From Ricinus communis (taxonomy: Eukaryota; Streptophyta; Magnoliopsida; Malpighiales; Euphorbiaceae): DNA of 64,000 bases. This document shows, piece by piece, positions 23,401 to 36,500 of the stretch (positions are counted from its first letter, which is position 1; each line of letters opens with the position of its first letter). The notes beneath the pieces are model-generated. The model was given only the letters and a program-made list of their open reading frames with translations, searched no databases and was not told the DNA's origin. Made by a program: the position numbers and the translations under genes. The DNA lies in contig NC_063259.1 in NCBI RefSeq assembly GCF_019578655.1, positions 4,886,001 to 4,950,000 of the forward strand, written 5' to 3'.

Positions 23401-25731
23401 CGCTTTGAGATTAAGCGAACGCTTGAGCCCGGTAGTTGCCATGGGCTTGATTGCCTCTTTTGTCTGCTCCAAGGCTTTCATGCGGTCTCTTTCCACGTGG
23501 TCATGGATTATTTCCTGTTGTGTCATGGGGAGAAGAGTTACCCTACGCCCCTTCTTGTCATATTGCCAAGGGCGACCTAGAAGGAGGTGAGTAGCATCCA
23601 TAATCACAACATCATAAGTAATGGTATCAACATAAGTACCAATAGAGAATGTGATGTGGCATTGCCTTATTACCACATCACCTTTACCTTCCGAAATCCA
23701 TTGGAGGCTATAAGGTTGAGGATGTGGCGAAGTAGGTAAGTTCAAGACCCTCACCACTTTCTCATTTAAGATGTTGCAGCAAGAACCACTATCTACTATC
23801 ACACTCAAAGATGAAGTACCCATAAGGCACCTTGTATGAAATAAATTATCTCGTTGGTCCCCTACGGAAGCATCTTTCACTGTCAAAGTACGATGAGCTA
23901 TAAGGGAAAGAGGCGTTCCATCATTCAAGTCCGGGGGACCACAAGAATAAGGCTCCTCATCAGCAAAGTCATCATAAACAAGTCTCAGAGCCTCTTCATT
24001 GTCCTCTTCATCATTAAATGATTCATACCCCGTAGCTTGAGAGAACAATACCTTCCTAGGATTTGGACAATCGCGCACAATATGACCGCACCCGCCACAT
24101 TTATAGCATACTCTATCGCTCGTCTTCTCTTGACGGGGGCCATATGGAGATTGAGATTGGTCAGAGCTTGGCTTAGGAGTCTCATGGGGCGGTAGGTCAG
24201 AGATAGGAGCTTGAGGCCTAGGCTGCACACTAGCATCAGAATTAGTAGAAAACTTAGGACTAGGGTTAGAATCATACCTTCTTGATGAAGAAGCTAAAAG
24301 CCAAGGATAGATCTTCTTGCACACAAGTTTAAGGTGGACCTTTTGAGCGGCGTGTGCAAGCGCAGTTAAGTCCTTGATGGGCAACACATCGACTTCTTCC
24401 CTCAAATCAACATGAAGACCATGGAGAAATTTGGTCCGAACGGTTCCCGGAGTGACACTCATGCTGGCCTTGAAATATAAGTCCTCTAGTTGTGCAAAGA
24501 ACTCAAGAGGTGTTTGAGTTCCTTGTCGAGCTAAGGCTATTTTCAATCTCATCTCATTCTTATATTCCGGAGGCACATACTTTTGAGTCATGACGAAGAC
24601 AAGTTGCTGCCATTGTCTAATAGGCTCACGTCCCATGCGAGCTCAATTCACCACATCTCTATACCACCACGACCTTGCGGCTCCTTGGAAGTGCAAAGTG
24701 GCAATCTCCACCTTCTCCTCTTCGAAATAGTGGCAATGCTGAAGTGCATGTTCCATTGCCTGCAACCAATCCAAAAAGATAGCTGCATCATATTCACTAA
24801 TAAAGTTTTCAATCTTTACCTTGATATCGCGTCTAAAGTTATGATTGGGTTGAACTTGGAGTCTCTCCTCAAAGCGACGGTCATCATGATTGTTATATAT
24901 GCATTCCCACGAACTCCATTGTGGCCTCTCCTATGTCTAGGCTGCACATCTCATACTCATCATAGCATTAGCATTAACATTATCATAAAACAAATGTGTA
25001 GGGATGTGAGGAATCCACCCCTCTGGATGAACTTGGTTCTCTATAGGTTCAGCAAGCGGGAGGTGGTAGTCACCTGGGTTTACCTGGCCAGCTAAGTGCA
25101 TATCCTCCTCATCATATTAACCGAAAGTAAGTGGAGAATAGGACCTAAAAGGAGCTTGGGGTGCAGGCTGCGTATGGCCTCTATCCGGCTGTGTGGTTGG
25201 CCGTGCATTGTTGGTGCGGACGAAATGACGCCCATAGTAATGAGTATCAGGGTCAGAGTGATCATACATGTGCCGCTCAAGTGATTGGTGGTTGCCTCTT
25301 GGGGTGTCCGCATGGTCCGAGTAATGACCATTGTCATCGAGGTCTCTAGAGTTGGATCTTGGTTGCCACCGATTATCAATGTCATCGATAGAAGGCCTCT
25401 CAATGACGGACTGCAGCCTGTTGGACTGCTTATGATGAACATGTTGTTGGTGTGATGATGACGCTAATCCCTTGCTCCTATCATGCCGGGAGTGTTGAAA
25501 AACTTGTTGTCCGGTACTAGAGGCTAACAGAGTGTCTGGGACTAAGGAAGGGGGCGCCCCAATAGGCCCATGTTGAGCCTCCATAAGGCATGTCAAGTGA
25601 GCTAGTTGGCGCTCCGTAGTGGCCAACCGTTCAGCCAGAACAATGCGCTCAGCCTCTGACTTGTCAAGGCGTTCCTTCATCGCCAACAATTCAGCTGCTT
25701 GCATGTCAAGTTCCTCCTCATGCACAGACAT
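20221..25731 (-). pseudogene. Ty3/gypsy gag-pol polyprotein, one frame with six premature stops
   Basis: The frame starts at ATG 25731 and reads 1836 codons to a stop at 20221 with no frameshift. Premature stops are TAA 25119-25117, TAG 24939-24937, TAG 24933-24931, TGA 24645-24643, TAG 23295-23293 and TAG 21867-21865. In order: an N-terminal coiled coil (25720-25600); the gag core with ...AARSWWYRD (about 24930-24450); a CCHC knuckle CYKCGGCGHIVRDC (about 24114-24073); protease IVDSGS (about 23800); reverse transcriptase [12 protein letters not shown] (about 22485-22455); RNase H EYDAS (about 22030); integrase zinc finger with CVTCHKAK (about 21380); and a DDE core with ISMDF, SDRDVKF and TDGQMEV (21290-20980). 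The C-terminus PIMRARAKAIAQA lies in the 3' LTR. The product of the intact ancestor would be structural gag plus replication enzymes. Confidence 0.92.
20456..20470 (-). other. Polypurine tract of the Ty3 element
   Basis: On the minus strand the sequence ccaagaaggggagag directly precedes the 3' LTR start TGATGCAG. This position and purine run fit the plus-strand primer site of an LTR retrotransposon. It lies within the open gag-pol frame, read as E-G-E-S. Confidence 0.8.
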
Positions 25732-26056
25732 AGCAAGAGGTTAATAACAACAAAAATAGCATCAACTACAAGAAGCACAAGATGCAGTCCAACACACTTA
25801 AAGTAACAAAATCTCCCGATAACTACGTGAAATAATCCGTGAGAGAGGTGAAGGCAAAGAAGTGAACTCGTATGCAATAACCTATTCAAGCCAAATCAAG
25901 CCTGCAATATTGTCCCATGATGATTAAATCAAAGCAAATAATCAATGCAAGATAAAGTCGTTGATTGATTATGTTGCATGAAATGGATGTATGCCAACGT
26001 CTTCGATCTTTGTGATCGGTTTTGAGTGAATTTGTTTGTTTTTTTTTTATGTCGAA

Positions 26057-26234
26057 TTTTCAACTGCACTAAAGATGGTAAACAAGCAAGAAACAAGGTA
26101 ACAACACAAATTTTAATGTATTCATGGAATGCAACCTTGCTCAAATTTTCAACTACACTAGTGATGGTAACAAATAAGGGAATAAGGTAACAGCACAAAT
26201 TTTAGTGTATTCATGGAATGCAACCTTGCTCAAA
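26057..26234 (-). repeat. 89-bp tandem duplication in the retrotransposon leader
   Basis: Two 89-bp copies (26057-26145 and 26146-26234) share ttttcaact(a/g)cacta at the left and attcatggaatgcaacc towards the right. They lie between the primer site and the gag start, in the 5' untranslated leader, which runs from 25732 to 26570. Nothing else recognisable is seen in the leader. Confidence 0.82.
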
Positions 26235-26570
26235 TTTTAGAAGATGATTGTAGGCTTATTACAACAACCGCAAACTTATATTCATGCAAGATATATTATG
26301 CAGCAAAATAATCAAAAGGTCAATATGTTAGATAATATGATAAAGCAAGATAGCACTATTGCACACAAGGAAGTAGGGTGACAACAAAACATAAAACTCT
26401 CGGCTTGAAATATATCCAAACCCTAAGGACTCTTTTTCTTTTGTTTTTTTCTTTGTTGTGGTTGGAAAGTTTGGAATAGCTATGAAAAAATAAGGAAATG
26501 GAAACACATGTAAGGGTCAGAAATATAATGGGAGAAATTGAAACAAGAGAATGATGAACAACACGCCGTA

Positions 26571-26589
26571 CCCCTGGAAGCTGATACCA
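26571..26589 (-). other. Primer binding site (tRNA-iMet type)
   Basis: On the minus strand TGGTATCAG begins 3 nt after the 5' LTR end (…CGCATCA, spacer AAT). This complements the 3' end of plant initiator tRNA-Met (…CTGATACCA), the usual primer of many Ty3/gypsy elements. The match weakens after the first nine to ten bases. Confidence 0.82.
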
Positions 26590-26592
26590 ATT

Positions 26593-27580
26593 TGATGCGT
26601 TAGCCCCTTGGAAGGCTTACTTGAGTTGGATCTAGGTAGGATGTGTGGCAAGCTTCTCTTATTAACGTCTAAGAAAGTCGTTGATAGAAGGAGGCGGAGG
26701 ACACGTCCACGGTCTTGGAAAGGAGGAAGCACAATTCTCACTTATTGGATGATTACGTTGTGGACAAGAGAATGCCAAAGTGACGTAGGCAGGTGGTTGG
26801 TCACGATTCCACTAATTGAAGGTTGAAAGTGGGCACAAACCCACTATCACAATTCGGAGATTGAAGGCCAAAGTGATGTAGGTAGAAGGTTGTTCACGAT
26901 TCCACTAAATTGAAGGTTGAAAGTGGGCATAATCCCCCTATCATAATTCAGAGATTGAAGGCCAACCACGTTACAATGAAATTGGGACGAACAATGATTG
27001 AAATTGAACACAATCCCACTTTCACAATTCGAGAAATTAAAGTACAGCCACGTTGCAATGAAAATGGGACGAAACAATGAATGAAGATGGACTTAATTCC
27101 AAACAAGAACGTAGATTAAAGGATGATAGTGTTTAAGAATAGGGATGGCACAAATAAGAAAGGCGGCGTCGAAGACAAGGGGCGGAGTCTAAAGCTCTCA
27201 CAATACCTTGTATAAAATTCGACGTGAGAAAATAAAACAAGACCAATATCCCACATATATGGAAACCCTAAACCTAAATTTCTAATAAAGGAAAACAAGC
27301 TAAATAAAAACAAATAAAAATAAAAATAAATAGCAATACAAAACCAAATATGGAAGTTTAAGTTTAGGAAGTCTCTTCATGCCAAGTAGACAATGATAAA
27401 ATCTTGAAGGTGGGTGTGGAAATTGAGGACGCTCCATTCCTTGCAAAGGCCTTGGTGACAATGCTCGAAATGGCTTGAGCAATAGCTTTGGCACGAGCCC
27501 TCGTGATAGGTCCGTTTGAACGAACGCTCAACATGTCTTCCTCTTGAGCCCCCGTCAATGTCAATGGTGGAACTGCATCA
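26593..27580 (-). repeat. 5' LTR of the Ty3 element (full length)
   Basis: This 988-bp LTR starts TGATGCAGTTCCACC at 27580 and ends GCTAACGCATCA at 26593. It holds about three imperfect 110-bp subrepeats at 26790-27080, each with cacgattccact or similar, attgaaggttgaaag, a variant of cacaatcccact and gagattgaag. Its first 220 bp also encode the duplicate of the polyprotein C-terminus (frame 27364-27609), which is only the LTR copy and not a separate gene. Confidence 0.88.
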
Positions 27581-30500
27581 TAACCCCATAAAACGTGTAT
27601 ATTTGTCAATATGAGAAAACAACCCCTTAAAAGTAGTGTAATTTCGAGTCTGAGAAAACAGCCTCGTAGAAGAGGTAAATTCTTTAATATGAGAAAACAA
27701 CCCCGTAATATGGGGACATTTTTTAATCGAAGAAAATAACCCCGTGATTTTCATATATTTGCAAGTATTAAAAAACAACCCCTTAAATTGGTCAAATTTA
27801 TAATATGAGAAAACAATCCCGTAAAAGGGGTTTATTTGTCGATATGAGAAAATAATCCCGTAAAACGTGTAAATTTATGATTTTGACAAAACAACCCTCA
27901 TAATAGTGCTAATAATTTAATATGAGAGAATGACCTCGTCAAAGTGGTATATTTATCAATATAAGAAAATAACCCCGTAAAACGTGTATATTTATAAATC
28001 TAAGAAAACAACCCTGTAAAAAAAAAGTAATTGCGCGTATGAGAAAACAACCTCGTAGATAGGGTAAATTCTCTAATATGAGAAAACAACCCCGCATTAC
28101 GGGGATATTTATCAATCGGAGAAAATAACCCCGTAATTTTGGTATATTTGTGAGTATGAGAAAACAAACCCTTAAATGCGTTAATTTTATAATATAAGAA
28201 AAGAACCCCGTAAAAGGGGTATATTTATAGATATAAGAAAATAACCCCGAAAAAAGTATAAATTTATGAATTTGACAAAACAACCCCATAATAGTGGTAA
28301 TAATTTAATATGAGAAAACGACCCCGTAAAAGTGGTATATTTATCAATATAAGAAAATAACCCCGTAAACCGTGCATATTTATGAATCTGAGAAAACAAC
28401 CCCGTAAAAATAGTGTAATTGCGAGTCTGAGAAAACAACCTCATAGAAGGGGTAAATTTTTTAATATGAGAAAACAACCCCGTAATACGGGTATATTTAT
28501 CAATCGGAGAAAACAACTCCGTAATTTTGATATATTTGTGAGTATGAGAAAACAACCCCTTAAATGTGTTAATTTTATAATATGAGAAAACAACCCCGTA
28601 AAAGGGGTATATTTGTCCATATAAGAAAATAACCCCGTAAAACGTGTATATTTGTGAATTTGACAAAACAACTCCATAATAGTGCTAATAATTTAATATG
28701 AGAAAACGACCCATAAAAGTGATATGTTTGTCAATATAAGAAATTAATCCCGTAAAACTTGTATATTTATGAATGTGAGAAAACAACCTCGTTGATGGGG
28801 TACATTTTCTAATATGAGAAAACAACCTCGTAATACGGGAATATTTATCAATATTAGAAAACAACCACGTAAGACGGGGATATTTATCAATCGGAGAAAA
28901 TAACCTCGTAATTTTGGTATATTTGTGAGTAAGGAAAAACAACCCCTTGAATGGGTTAATTTTAGAGTATAAGAAAATAACACCGTAAAAGGGGTATATT
29001 TGTCGATATAAGAAAGTAATCCCGTAAGATGTGTAAATTTATGAATTTGATAAAACAACCCCATAAGAGTGCTAATAATTTAATATGAGAAAATGACTCC
29101 GTAAAAGTGGTATATTTATCAATATAAGAAAATAAAACCGTAAAACGAGTATATTTATGAATCTGAGGAGACAACCCCGTAAAAGTAGTGTAATTGCAAG
29201 TCTGAGAAAAAAGCCTCATAGATGGGGTAAATTTTCTAATATGAGAAAACAACCCCGTAATACGGGGATATCAATCAATCAGAGAAAATAACCCCGTAAT
29301 TTTAGCATATTTGTGAGTATGAGAAAACAACCCCTTAAATGGGTTAATTTTATAATATGAGAGAACAACCTCGTAAAAGGGGTATATTTGTCGATATAAG
29401 AAAACAACCATGTAAAACGAGTAAATTTATGAATTTGACAAAACAACCCCATAATAGTGCTAATAATTTAATATGAGAAAATGACCCCGTAAAAGTAGTG
29501 TAATTGCAAGTCTGAGAAAAAAGCCTCATAGATGGGGTAAATTTTCTAATATGAGAAAACAACCCCGTAATACGGGGATATCTATCAATCAGAGAAAATA
29601 ACCCCGTAATTTTGGCATATTTTTGAGTATGAGAAAACAACCCCTTAAATGGGTTAATTTTATAATATGAGAAAACAACCCCATAAAAGGGGTATATTTT
29701 TCGATATAAGAAAACAACCATGTAAAACGAGTAAATTTATGAATTTGACAAAACAACCCCATAATAGTGCTAATAATTTAATATGAGAAAACTACCCCGT
29801 AAAAGTGATATGTTTATCAATATATAAAAAATAATCCTATAAAACATGTATATTTATTAATCTAAGAAAACAACTCCGTAAAAGCAGTGTAATTGCGAGT
29901 ATGAGAAAACTGCCTCGTAGATGGGGTAACTTTTCTAATATGAGAAAACAACCCCGTAATACGGGGATATTTATCAATCGGAGAAAATAACCTCGTAATT
30001 CTGCTACATTTGTGAGTATGAGAAAACAACCCCTTAAACAGATTAATTTTATAATATGAGAAAACAACCCCGTAAAGGGGTATATTTGTCGATATAAGAA
30101 AATAACCAAGTAAAACGTGTAAATTTATGAATTTGACAAAACAACCCCATAATAGTGCTAATAATTTAGTATGAGAGATCAACCGCATAAAAGTGGTATA
30201 TTTATCAATATAAGAAAATAACCCCGTAAAACGTGCATATTTATTAATATGAAAAAATAAACTCGTAAAAGTAGTGTAACTGCGAGTCTGAGAAAACAAA
30301 CTTGTAGAAGGGGTAAATTTTTTAATATGAGAAAACAACCCCGTAACACGGGGATATTTATCAATCGGAGAAAATAACCCTGTAATTTTGGTATATTTGT
30401 GAGTATAAGAAAATAACCCCACAAAAGGGGTATATTTGTCGATATAAGAAAATAATCTTGTAAAACGTGTATATTTATGAATTTGAAAAAACAACCGCAT

Positions 30501-33500
30501 AATAGTGCAAATAATTTAATATGAGAAAACTACCCCGTAAAAGTGATATGTTTATCAATATATAAAAAATAACCCCCATAAAACATGTATATTTATTAAT
30601 CTAAGAAAACAACTCCGTAAAAGTAGTGTAATTGCGAGTATGAGAAAACTGCCTCGTAGATGGAGTAAATTTTCTAATATGAGAAAACAACCCCGTAATA
30701 CGAGGATATTTATCAATCAGAGAAAATAACCCTGTAATTTTGGTATATTTGTGAGTATAAGAAAACAACCCCGTAAAAAGGGTATATTTGTCGATATAAG
30801 AAAATAATCTCGTAAAACGTATATATTTATCAATTTGAGAAAACAACCGCATAATAATGCAAATAATTTAATAAGAGAAACGACCTGTAAAAGTGGTTTA
30901 TTTATCAATATAAGAAAATAACTCGTAAAACGTGTATATTTATAAATCTAAGAAAACAACCACGTAAAAGTAGTGTAATTACGAGTCTGAAAAAACAGCC
31001 TCGTAGATGGGGTAAATTTTTCTAATATGAGAAAACAACCCGGTAATACGGGGATATTTATCAATATTAGAAAATAACCTCATAATTTGGTATTTTTGTG
31101 AGTATGGAAAAACAACCCCGTAAAAGGGGTATATTTGTCGATATAAGAAGATTATCTCGTAGAATGTGTATATTTATGAATTTGAGAAAACAACCCCATA
31201 ATAGTGCAAATAATTTAATATGAGAAACGACCCGTAAAAGTAGTTTATTTATCAATATAAGAAAATATCCCGTAAAACGTGTATATTTATGAATCTGAGA
31301 AAACAACCATGTAAAAGTAGTGTAATTGCGAGTATGAGAAAACAGCCTCGTAGATGGGGTAAATTTTCTAATATGAGAAAACAACCCCGTAATACGGCAA
31401 TATTTATCAATATCAGAAAACAACCCCGTAACACGCGGATATTTATCAATCGGAGAAAATAACCTCGTAATTTTGGTATATTTGTGAGTAAGGAAAAAGA
31501 ACCCCTTAAATTACTTAATCTTATAGTATAAGAAAACGACCCCGTAAAAGAGGTATATTTGTCGATATAAGAAAGTAATTCCGTAAAACGTGTAATTTAT
31601 GAATTTGACAAAACAACCCCATAATATTGCTAATAATTTAATATGAGAAAACGACTCCGTAAAAATGGTATATTTATCAATATAAGAAAATAACCCCGTA
31701 AAACGTGTATATTTATGAATTTGAGAAAATAACCCCGTAAAAGTAGTGTAATTTCAAGTCTGAGAAAACATCCTCGTAGAAGGGGTAATAAGGGGATAGT
31801 TATCAATCGAAGAAATAACCCCGTAATTTTGGTATATTTGTGAGTATGAGAAAACAGCCCATTAAATGGGTTAATTTTATAATATGAGAAAATAATCCCG
31901 TAAAAGCGGTGTATTTGTCGATATAAAAAAAAATCCTGTAACACGTGTATATTTATGAATTTGAGAGAATAACCCTGTAATAGTGCTAATAATTTAATAT
32001 GTGAAAACGACCCGTAAAAGTAGTATATTTATCAATATAAGAAAATAACCCCATAAAACGTGTATATATATGAATCTGAGAAAACAACCCCGTAAAAGTA
32101 GTGTAATTGCGAGTCTGAAAAGAAAGACTCGTAAATGGGGTAAGTTTTCTAATATGAGAAAACAATCCTGTAATTACGGGAATATTTATCAATATTAGAA
32201 AACAACCCCGTAAACGGAGATATTTATCAATCAGAGAAAATAACCCCGTAGTTTTTGTATATTTGTGAGTATGGAAAAACAACACCTTAAATGGGTTAAT
32301 TTTACAGTATAAGAAAACAACCCATAAAAGGGGTATATTTATCGATATAAGAAAGTAACCCCGTAAAACATGTAAATTTATGAATTTGACAAAATAACCC
32401 CATAGTAGTGCTAATAATTTAATATGAGAAAATGACCCCGTAAAAGTGGTATATTTATCAACATAAGAAAATAACCGTGTGGAACGTGTATATTTATGAA
32501 TCTGTGAAAACAACCCCGTAAAAGTAGTGTAATTGTGAGTCTAAGAAAACAGCCTCGTAATACGGGAATATTTACCAATCGGAGAAAATAACCCCACGAT
32601 TTTGGTATATTTGCGAGTATCAGAAAACAACCCCTTAAATTGGTTAATTTTATAATATGAGAAAAAAAATCCTGTAAAAGGGGTATATTTGTCAATATAA
32701 GAAAATAACCCTGTAAAACGTGTATATTTATGAATTTGAGAAAACAACCCCATAATAGTGCATAATTTAATATGAGAAAATGACCCCGTAAAAGTGGGAT
32801 ATTTATTAATATAAGAAAATAACCCCATAAAACGTTTATATTTATGAATATGAGAAAACAACCCCGTAAAAGTAGTGTAATTTCGAGTTGGAGAAAACAG
32901 CCTCGTAGAAGGGGTAAATTCTTTAATATGAGAAAACAACCCCGTAATACGGGGATATTTATCAATCGGAGAAAATAACCCCGTGATTTTTGTATAACTG
33001 CGAGTATGAGAAAACAACCCCTTAAATTAGTTAATTTTACAATAAGAGAAAATAATCCCGTAAAGGGGGTATATTTGTCGATATAAGAAAATAACCCCGT
33101 GAAACATGTAAATTTATGAATTCGACAAAACGACCGTATAATAGTGCTAATAATTAAATATGAGAAAACGACCCCGTAAAAGTGGTATATTTATCAATAT
33201 AAGAAAATAATCCTGTAAAACGTGTATATTTATGAATCTGAGAAAACAACCCCGTAAAAGTAGTGTAATTGCGAGTATGAGAAAACTGCCTCGTAGATGG
33301 GGTAAATTTTCTAATATGAGAAAACAACCCTGTAATACGGGGATATTTATCAATCAGAGAATATAACCCCATAATTTTGATACATTTGTGAGTACAAGAA
33401 AACAACCCCTTAAATGGGTTAATTTTATAATATGAGAAAATAACCCCGTAAAAGGGGTATATTTGTCGATATTAGAAAATAACCCTGTAAAAAGTGTAAA

Positions 33501-36500
33501 TTTATGAATTTAAAAAAATAACCCCATATAATAGTACTAATAATTTAATATGAGAGAGCGACTCCGTAAAAGTGGTATATTTATCAATATAAGAAAATAA
33601 CCCAGTAAAACATGTATATTTATGAATATGAGAAAACAACCCAGTAAAACATGTATATTTATGAATATGAGAAAATAACCCCGTAAAAGTACTATAATTG
33701 CGAGTCTGAAAAAACAGCCTCGTAGCTGGGGTAAATGTTCTAATATGAGAAAACAACCCCGTAATACGAGGATATTTATCAATATTAGAAAATAACCCCG
33801 TAACACAGAGATATTTATCAATCGGAGAAAATAACCTCATAATTTGGTATATTTGTGAGTATGGAAAAACAACCTCTTAAATAGGTTAATTTTAGAGTAT
33901 AAGAAAACAACCCCGTAAAAGGGGTATATTTGTCGATATAAGAAAGTAATCCCGTAAAATGTGTAATTTTATAAATTTGACAAAACAACTCCATAGTAGT
34001 GCTAATAATTTAATATGAGAAACGACCCATAAAAGTGGTATATTTATCAATATAAGAAAATAACCCTATAAAACGTGTATATTTATGTATATGAGAAAAC
34101 AACCCCGTAAAAGTAGTGTAATTTTGAGTCTGAGAAAATAGCCCCGTAGAAGTGCGAAATTTTTTATTATGAGAAAATAACCCCGTAATATGGGGATATT
34201 TATCAATCGGAGAAAATAACTCCGTGATTTTGATATATTTGCGAGTATGAGAAAAACCCCTTAAATTGGTTAATTTTATAATATGAGAAAAAATCCCGTA
34301 AAAGGGGTATATTTGTTAATATAAGAAAGTGTACCACGTAAAGCGTGTATATTTATGAATTTGAGAAAATAACCCCATAATAGTGCATAATTTAATATCA
34401 GAAAATGATCCCGTAAAAGTGGTATATTTATCAATATAAGAAAATAACCCCATAAAACATGTATATTTATGAATATGAGAAAACAACCCTGTAAAAGTAG
34501 AGTAATTTCGAGTCGGAGAAAATAGCCTCATAGAAGGGGTAAATTTTTTAATATGAGAAAACAACCCCGTAATACGGGAATAATTATCAATATGAGAAAA
34601 TAACCCCGTGATTTTGGTATATATACGAGTATGAGAAAACAACCCCTTAAATTAGTTAATTTTACAATAAGAGAAAACAATCCCGTAAAAGGGGTGTATT
34701 TGTCGATATAAGAAAAAAACCCGTGAAACGTGTAAATTTATGAATTTGACAAAACAACCCCATAATAGTGCTAATAATTAAATATGAGAAAACGACCTCG
34801 TAAAAGTGGTATATTTATCAATATAAGAAAGTAATTCCGTAAGACGTGTATATTTATGAATCTGAGAAAACAACCCCGTAAAAGTAGTGTAATTGCGAGT
34901 ATGAGAAAACTGCCTCGTAGATGGGGTAAATTTTCTAATATGAGAAAACAACCCTGTAATACGGGGATATTTATCAATCAGAGAATATAACCCCGTAATT
35001 TTGGTACATTTGTGAGTACAAAAAAATAACCCCTTAAATGGATTAATTTTATAATATGAGAAAACAACCCCATAAAAGGGGTATATTTGTCGATATAAGA
35101 AAATAACCCGGTAAAACGTGTATATTTATGAATTTGAGAAAATAACCCCATAATAGTGCAAATAATTTAATATGAGAAAACGACCCGTATCTGTGGTATA
35201 TTTATCAATATAAGAAAATAACACCATAAGACGTGTATATTTATGAATCTGAGAAAACAACCCCGTAAAAGTAGTGTAATTGCGAGTCTAAAAATATAGC
35301 CTCGTAGATGGGGTAAATTTTCTAGTATGAGAAAAATCCCGTGATTACGGAAAAATTTATCAATGCTAGAAAACAACCCCGTAATACGGGGGTATTTATC
35401 AATCGGAGAAAATAACCCGTAATTCTGGTATATTTATGAGTATAGAAAAATAACCCCTTAAATGGATTAATTTTACAGTATAAGAAAACAACCCCGTAAA
35501 AGGGGTATATTTGTCGATATAAGAAAGTAACCTCGTAAAACGTGTAAATTTATGAATTTGATAAAATAACCTCATAATAGTGCTAATAATTTAATACGAG
35601 AAAACGACCACGTAAATGTGGTATATTTATCAACATAAGAGAATAACCCCGTAAAATGTGTATATTTATAAATCTGAGAAAACAACGCTATAAAAGTAGT
35701 GTAATTGCGAGTCTGAGAAAATAACCTCATAGATGGGGTATGTTTTCTAATATAAGAAAACAACCCCGTATTACAAGGATACCTATCAATCGGAGAAAAT
35801 AACACCGTAATTTTAGTATATTTGTGAGTTTTAGAAAACAACCCCTTAATTGGGTTAATTTTATAATATGAGAAAATAACCCCATAATAGTGCTAATAAT
35901 TTAATATGAGAAAACGATCCCGTAAAAATGGTATATTTATCAATCTAAGAAAATAACACCGTAAAACGTGTATATGAATCTGAGAAAACAACCCCGTAAA
36001 AGTATTATAATTGCGAGTCTGAGAAAACAACCTCGTAGAAGGGGTAAACTTTCTAATATGAAAAAACGACCTCGTAATACGGGGATATTTATCAATCGGA
36101 GAAAATAACCCCGTGATTTTTGTATATTTGCAAGTATGAGAAAACAACCCCTTAAATTGGTTAATTTTATAATATGACAAAACAATCTCATAAAAGGGGT
36201 ATATTTATCGATATAAGAAAATAACTCCGTAAAACGTGTATGTTTATGAATTTGAGAAAACAACACCATAATAGTGTTGATAATTTAATATGAGAAAAAG
36301 ACCTCGTAAAAGGGATATATTTATCACTATAAGAAATTAACCCCATAAAACGTGTATATTTATGAATATGAGAAAACAAACCCGTAAAAGTAGCGTAATT
36401 TCGAGTCTGAGAAAACAGCCTCGTAGAAGGGGTAAATTCTTTAATATGAGAAAACAACCCCGTAATACGGGAATATTTATCAGTTGGAGAAAATAACCCC

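Larger units (their letters stand above)
19993..27580 (-). mobile_element. Complete Ty3/gypsy LTR retrotransposon, CRM-like, inserted in the satellite
   Basis: A whole element lies on the minus strand: 5' LTR 27580-26593, primer site 26589-26571, leader, gag-pol frame 25731-20221, polypurine tract 20470-20456 and 3' LTR 20455-19993. The LTRs begin TGATGCAG and end CGCATCA. The flanks are TAATC (19988-19992) and TAACC (27581-27585), a 5-bp target duplication with one mismatch; removing the element restores a satellite subunit. Domain order gag, protease, reverse transcriptase, RNase H, integrase defines Ty3/gypsy. There is no chromodomain of the usual chromovirus type after integrase. The reading frame crosses the polypurine tract and ends inside the 3' LTR, a trait described for CRM centromeric chromoviruses; clade placement is inference. 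Confidence 0.9.

Noticed and set aside
24583..25095. 170-codon plus-strand frame opposite gag, and plus-strand frames at 20612-20877 and 21739-22797
   Set aside because: They are antisense shadows of the gag-pol frame, whose conserved motifs lie on the minus strand.
27364..27609. 81-codon minus-strand frame as a separate gene
   Set aside because: It is the 5' LTR copy of the polyprotein C-terminus fused to satellite codons.
28311..28698. CENP-B-box-like motif in the satellite
   Set aside because: No stretch fits the conserved TTCG...A..CGGG spacing; any centromere role here rests only on HOR structure and the CRM-like element.
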